Source of the DNA: Sphingobium sp. | GTDB taxonomy: Bacteria > Pseudomonadota > Alphaproteobacteria > Sphingomonadales > Sphingomonadaceae | Assembly (NCBI GenBank): GCA_017984895.1 | Contig: JAGNYO010000025.1 | Coordinates: 1 to 34,148 of the forward strand | DNA length: 34,148 nucleotides | Direction: 5' to 3' | In this document: piece after piece, positions 30,954-34,148 of the stretch | How positions within the stretch are numbered: the first letter of the stretch is position 1 | Layout of the letters: every line of letters begins with the position of its first letter | Notes under the pieces: generated by a model | The model's database searches: none | What the model saw: only the letters and a program-made list of their open reading frames with translations | What the model was told of the DNA's origin: nothing | Translations under genes and position numbers: made by a program

Positions 30954-31790
30954 ATGATGCAAAATGGGATGTCCGCCATATTAGAAAAAAACCGTAAGGG
31001 CATAAGCATGGCCCTTGCTGTGCTGCTTTCCGCAGGAATGCCGCTTGATGCCCATGCGGACGGTGTGCAGAAAAAAAGCATGGTCGCCCCGCCTGGCTCT
31101 TCGGCCCACGCAGCCATTGCGGATTTCAGCGGGGTATGGCGCATCGTTGGGTTTTCCGAAGTGATGCGGCCGGAAGATTCCAATCCCGAATATACCGAGG
31201 AGGCGCTACGCCGGATTCGCAATTTCGAACAGCATTATGACGAGGCGGAAGATAGTCCGGCGAAATTCTGCTATCATGAGGGCATGCCCTGGTCGATGGT
31301 CCATCGCGCCCGCGACTATCCCACCGAAATCTACCAGTCTGCCGATCGGGTGATGCTGTTTCATGAGGGCATGGATATTTACCGCCATATCCGGCTCGAC
31401 ACCAAGACCTTTCCCGAAAATTATGTCCCGTCAGCGCAAGGATATTCCATCGCTCACTGGGACGGCGGCGACCTGATAATCGAAACACGCGGCTTGACCG
31501 CCACCAATGAGGTGGGTGCCCATCATCGCAGCGAAGAGGCGCGCGTGATCGAGCGTTGGCATCTCATCAAGCAGCCCAATATGCCGGACCGCTGGGAGAT
31601 CACTTTCACGCTGGAAGATCCGGTCATCTTCAAGAAACCGGCGCGCGGGCGCCAGTTGATGGAGCGCGCGGAAGCCGGCACGGTCGTCGGCGGTTATAAT
31701 TGCCCGCAGGCTTTGTGGGATGATTATATAGCCTCGATCAAGGAGCAGCGGGAAGGCGAGCCGGCGGAAGATAAACCGGCAGGAGAATAG
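30954..31790 (+). CDS. Exported protein of unknown function
   Basis: A 278-residue protein with a signal peptide (MALAVLLSAGMPLDAHA, cleavage near residue 35). The mature part begins with FSGVWRI near residue 58 and contains CYHEGMPWSMVHRARDYPTEI, HWDGGDLIIETRG and RVIERWHL, then DRWEITFTLEDP. This is a family I recall as uncharacterised secreted proteins common in sphingomonads, often several per genome near Rieske and TonB receptor genes. One Cys is in the CYHEG segment, another in GGYNCPQA. GAGGAG precedes the two ATGs (30954 and 30957). Beta-rich, lipocalin-like binding is a guess. Confidence 0.65.
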   Translation: MMQNGMSAILEKNRKGISMALAVLLSAGMPLDAHADGVQKKSMVAPPGSSAHAAIADFSGVWRIVGFSEVMRPEDSNPEYTEEALRRIRNFEQHYDEAEDSPAKFCYHEGMPWSMVHRARDYPTEIYQSADRVMLFHEGMDIYRHIRLDTKTFPENYVPSAQGYSIAHWDGGDLIIETRGLTATNEVGAHHRSEEARVIERWHLIKQPNMPDRWEITFTLEDPVIFKKPARGRQLMERAEAGTVVGGYNCPQALWDDYIASIKEQREGEPAEDKPAGE

Positions 31791-31797
31791 GGTAATA

Positions 31798-31924
31798 TAC
31801 AGGCATCTCCCGGTCGATCCATGGGAAGGGATTTGGCGGGAGTGTGTCGAAGGACGGTGCCTGTAGACTTTACAATCGAAAGGAATGACCGCAAGTAAGC
31901 GATCGAGTAAATTACAGGCGCCTG
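31798..31924. promoter_or_regulatory. Three TACAGGC half-sites and a CAGGCGCCTG palindrome before the GntR pair
   Basis: TACAGGCA (31798-31805) and its perfect inverse TGCCTGTA (31858-31865) are 52 bp apart. A third copy, TACAGGC at 31913-31919, merges with the 10-bp palindrome CAGGCGCCTG (31915-31924). All lie in the 163-bp gap upstream of the first GntR gene, the place for autoregulation, possibly with looping. Confidence 0.35.
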
Positions 31925-31953
31925 GCGCGTCACGAATACAGGGTAATGATAAT

Positions 31954-32640
31954 ATGAGCACAGCCCCAACCCTCGGTCAGGACAAGGACGACGAACGCGA
32001 AGTCGTGCCTTCGAAGATAGCCGTTAAATTGCGCAGTCTGATTGCATCGGGTGTCTATGCACCCGGTATGCGTCTTGGCCAGAACGAGCTTGCCGCCCGC
32101 TTTGAATCGAGCCGGGTGCCCGTGCGCGAGGCGCTCAAACTGCTTTCCGCCGAGGGTCTGGTCGAGCATGATCCCAATCGCGGCTTTTTTGTCGCGCGCT
32201 TTTCTTCCGATGAGGCCCGCCAGCTGTTTCGTTTGCGTGAACTGGTCGAGGACGAGCTGGTTTCAACGATCGAGTGGCCCAATCAGGCCAAGCTGAAAGA
32301 ACTGGCTGAGCATAATCAGGAGCTGGAGCAGCTTCTTAATGTCGGTAATCGGGCAGATTGGTGGAAACGCCACCGGGAATTCCAGGAGGCCCTGTTCGAC
32401 CTGTCCCCCAACAAGATTATTGTCCGTGAGGCCATCCGGCTGTGGAGCCTGACCGACCGCTATCGCGCGCTGGCGCCGTTGCCCCGGCGCCCGTCGGCCG
32501 AGCGCGACATCGTCAACAAGCTCGATCTGCTGGAAGCGCTGGCCAAGAAGAACATGAAGATGCTGCTGGAGGTGCGCTGCAAGCGCCGCAAGGCTTTTGA
32601 GGATTTGGTGCTGGAGATCCTCCTCGATCGTGGATTGTAA
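31954..32640 (+). CDS. GntR-family transcriptional regulator 1 (FadR subfamily)
   Basis: A 228-residue regulator. The winged helix (about 15-80) reads KIAVKLRSLIASGVYAPGMR, then SSRVPVREALKLLSAEGLVE and NRGFFVARF, the GntR signature. A helical FCD-like effector domain follows, with HREFQEALFDLS and WSLTDRYRALAPLPRRP. The usual set of three FCD metal His is not complete. ATG 31954 is preferred; an earlier ATG at 31885 in the same frame has AAAGGA directly abutting it. It is 60 bp ahead of a paralogous regulator. It probably represses the catabolic units in response to an aromatic acid or CoA intermediate. Confidence 0.8.
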   Translation: MSTAPTLGQDKDDEREVVPSKIAVKLRSLIASGVYAPGMRLGQNELAARFESSRVPVREALKLLSAEGLVEHDPNRGFFVARFSSDEARQLFRLRELVEDELVSTIEWPNQAKLKELAEHNQELEQLLNVGNRADWWKRHREFQEALFDLSPNKIIVREAIRLWSLTDRYRALAPLPRRPSAERDIVNKLDLLEALAKKNMKMLLEVRCKRRKAFEDLVLEILLDRGL

Positions 32641-32700
32641 CACGGTGGCGTAGAAAAGCGGGCGCGCATCTGCTGTGTGCCCGACCAAGGGGGATGTTCT

Positions 32701-33351
32701 ATGTCTGATGGAAGATCGCGATCGACCTCTACGGCGGACGAGCTTCGACGGCATATCTTGCGCGGCATCCTTCTGCCCGGAGAACATCTGGGGCAGGCGG
32801 AGCTGGCGCTGCGGTTCAAGACCAGCAAGGTGCCTGTGCGGGAGGCACTCAAGCAGCTTCACGCTGAGGGGCTGCTCGATCACGATCATAATCGCGGCTA
32901 TTTCGTGACGCGTCTCTCCTTCGAGGAGGGAATCCAGTTGTATCGTATGCGCCGGTGGGTCGAATATGAGCTGCTGCGCGGCATACGCTGGCCAGACGAG
33001 GCGGAGATTGCCCGGATGCGCTGCCTGCTGGCCAGGCTGACCAAGCCGCGCAACCCACAGGAGCGCGAAACATGGTTCCTGACCCTGGAAGAGCTGCGTC
33101 ATCTGACATTTTCCTTGACCAAATACAAGGTTCTGCTGAGCGAAGCCTTCCGTCTCTGGGCGCTCACTGATCGCTATCGTGCGCTTTTGCCGACTGAACG
33201 CTCGCCGGATCAGGAGCAGAATCTGATAGATGCCCTGGAAGCGCGGAATCGCAAGGCTTTGCTCGATGCCTATATGTCTGAACGCAAGCGGGTCGAAACA
33301 TCGCTGGCCGAGGCCTTTGGCGCCGAGCACGAAGAGCTGGAAAACTATTGA
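32701..33351 (+). CDS. GntR-family transcriptional regulator 2 (FadR subfamily)
   Basis: A 216-residue paralogue of the preceding regulator. The winged helix is ELRRHILRGILLPGEHLG, then TSKVPVREALKQLHAEGLLD and NRGYFVTRLS. The effector domain ends in WALTDRYRALLPTERSPDQE, matching the WSLTDRYRALAPL of regulator 1. FCD metal His are again mostly absent. ATG 32701 is chosen because GGGGGA lies 6 nt upstream; the frame is open to 32677. The two may heterodimerise or read two intermediates of the two ring-cleavage routes. Confidence 0.8.
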   Translation: MSDGRSRSTSTADELRRHILRGILLPGEHLGQAELALRFKTSKVPVREALKQLHAEGLLDHDHNRGYFVTRLSFEEGIQLYRMRRWVEYELLRGIRWPDEAEIARMRCLLARLTKPRNPQERETWFLTLEELRHLTFSLTKYKVLLSEAFRLWALTDRYRALLPTERSPDQEQNLIDALEARNRKALLDAYMSERKRVETSLAEAFGAEHEELENY

Positions 33352-33372
33352 TTATTCGATACTGAAGGCCGG

Positions 33373-34148
33373 TTATGCTTTTGCCTGCCGCTTGAACAGC
33401 GCCCGGTCCTCAGCACCGAAGCCAAAGCGCCAGATTACGGCGCAGTAGGCCGCCAGAATTGCGGGCACGCCGAGCGCCAGTTCCACCCATTCCAGCGCAC
33501 GCGGCAGGGAGACAACCAGACTGCCGACGATTACCGCCGCCGCCGCCGCCATCACCAGCGCTGGGCGCCATGTCGCGATGCGTTGACGCAGCAACCGCCG
33601 TAAAAGATGGGATTTAACCACCGAATTGAACCCAAGCGCCAGCGCCAGTGCCAACGCGGGCGCGGCCGCCATCGCGATTTGCGGATAGCCACCCTTGCGC
33701 ATCAATAGCAGCAACGCGAGGCTCACGCCGATCTGGATCGCGATCATCGCTATCGAAAGTGCAAGGTTGCGGTGCCGCGCCATATAGACGAGCGCGCTTT
33801 CGCTCACCACCGCAGGCGCGGCGGCCACTTCGGCCATCAACAGAAAGCCCAGCGCCAGCGCCCCCGCGGCGAACTCCGGTCCAATGAGTCCCATCACCGC
33901 TTCGCCCGGTATGCCGAGCGCCAGAGAAACCCCCGCCTGTGCAGCAAGAATCCAGAACCCCACCTGGCTCACCTGCCGTGCGATCGCCGCATAGTTATGA
34001 TCGGCGAGGTTGCGGGTGATGACCGGGCCGAGGATCGGCTCGAAGCTGCTCTTGAGCTTTTGCGGCAGGGAGGCGACCTGCTGCGCCACATAATAGATGC
34101 CGACGACCTTCGGGCTGACAAACAGGCCAAGCAGCGCAAGATCGAGCC
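33373..34148 (-). CDS. Polysaccharide flippase-like membrane protein (C-terminal part; runs off the window)
   Basis: At least 257 residues of a multi-helix membrane protein whose frame stays open to the window edge, so the start is outside. It contains SSFEPILGPVITRNLADHNY, the segment AGVSLALGIPGEAVMGLIGP and several further hydrophobic helices, ending RALFKRQAKA. The layout fits the oligosaccharide flippase (Wzx/MATE-like) superfamily. It converges with the GntR pair and has no evident link to aromatic catabolism, so the island probably ends at about 33360. Confidence 0.65.
   Translation of the reverse strand, partial: LDLALLGLFVSPKVVGIYYVAQQVASLPQKLKSSFEPILGPVITRNLADHNYAAIARQVSQVGFWILAAQAGVSLALGIPGEAVMGLIGPEFAAGALALGFLLMAEVAAAPAVVSESALVYMARHRNLALSIAMIAIQIGVSLALLLLMRKGGYPQIAMAAAPALALALALGFNSVVKSHLLRRLLRQRIATWRPALVMAAAAAVIVGSLVVSLPRALEWVELALGVPAILAAYCAVIWRFGFGAEDRALFKRQAKA

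Noticed and set aside
32263-33330. Long minus-strand frame opposite both GntR genes
   Set aside because: Both GntR proteins carry intact winged-helix signatures on the other strand; this frame is a shadow.
1-34148. tRNA, rRNA, CRISPR array or riboswitch
   Set aside because: No cloverleaf-type sequence, repeat-spacer pattern or known leader was noticed on reading; gaps between genes are all under about 165 bp.

Overview
The window is GC-rich bacterial chromosome that reads as a sphingomonad (Sphingobium/Novosphingobium-like alphaproteobacterium). This is inferred from the protein families: SYK-6-type Lig homologues, a TonB-dependent receptor with the HGHGQGY plug motif, and many SnoaL-like, HupE-like and Rieske proteins. 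No rRNA, tRNA or CRISPR was seen. The window is almost wholly an aromatic-compound catabolic island, running from an insertion-sequence end at the left to an unrelated polysaccharide flippase at the right.

Layout. (1) 1-1617, minus strand: a two-component flavin monooxygenase whose flavin reductase gene is cut after about 54 codons by what looks like the end of an IS21-type element. (2) 1764-6077, plus: a tight operon of a LigJ-type hydratase, a LigB-type extradiol dioxygenase, three consecutive RraA-fold proteins (the third a clear LigK-type HMG/CHA aldolase) and a YciI-like protein. (3) 6207-8515: a small unknown gene diverging from a phthalate-type Rieske oxygenase, followed by a c-type cytochrome lipoprotein. 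(4) 8544-9248, minus: an alpha/beta hydrolase. (5) 9360-19385, plus: amidohydrolase, Asp-box (BNR) propeller, amidohydrolase, decarboxylase-type amidohydrolase, FAD hydroxylase, type I extradiol dioxygenase, FAA hydrolase, MDR dehydrogenase, HupE-like permease and a membrane-anchored partner. (6) 19389-23848: DoxX, SnoaL, TonB receptor and a divergent membrane-tethered regulator. (7) 23851-30211: a LigI-like amidohydrolase with an eroded metal site, tartronate-semialdehyde reductase, aromatic-acid MFS transporter, second MDR dehydrogenase, glycerate kinase and quinone-oxidoreductase-type MDR. (8) 30235-33351: two exported proteins and two tandem paralogous GntR regulators.

How it may work together (inference). 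A Rieske oxygenase, a flavin hydroxylase and a decarboxylase prepare a substituted aromatic acid. Two ring-cleavage routes follow: a type I extradiol enzyme with FAA or alpha/beta hydrolase, and a LigB-type enzyme with LigJ and LigK giving pyruvate and oxaloacetate. No LigC-type semialdehyde dehydrogenase is present, which fits a trihydroxylated (gallate-like) substrate cleaved straight to the oxalomesaconate level. The reductase plus glycerate kinase pair suggests that a C3 hydroxy-aldehyde or hydroxypyruvate-level fragment is also produced. Uptake would be by the TonB receptor (outer membrane) and MFS carrier (inner membrane). Control is probably by the two GntR proteins, possibly through a TTGGTATACCAA-type palindrome that recurs in degenerate form before several units. 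The actual substrate cannot be read from the sequence.
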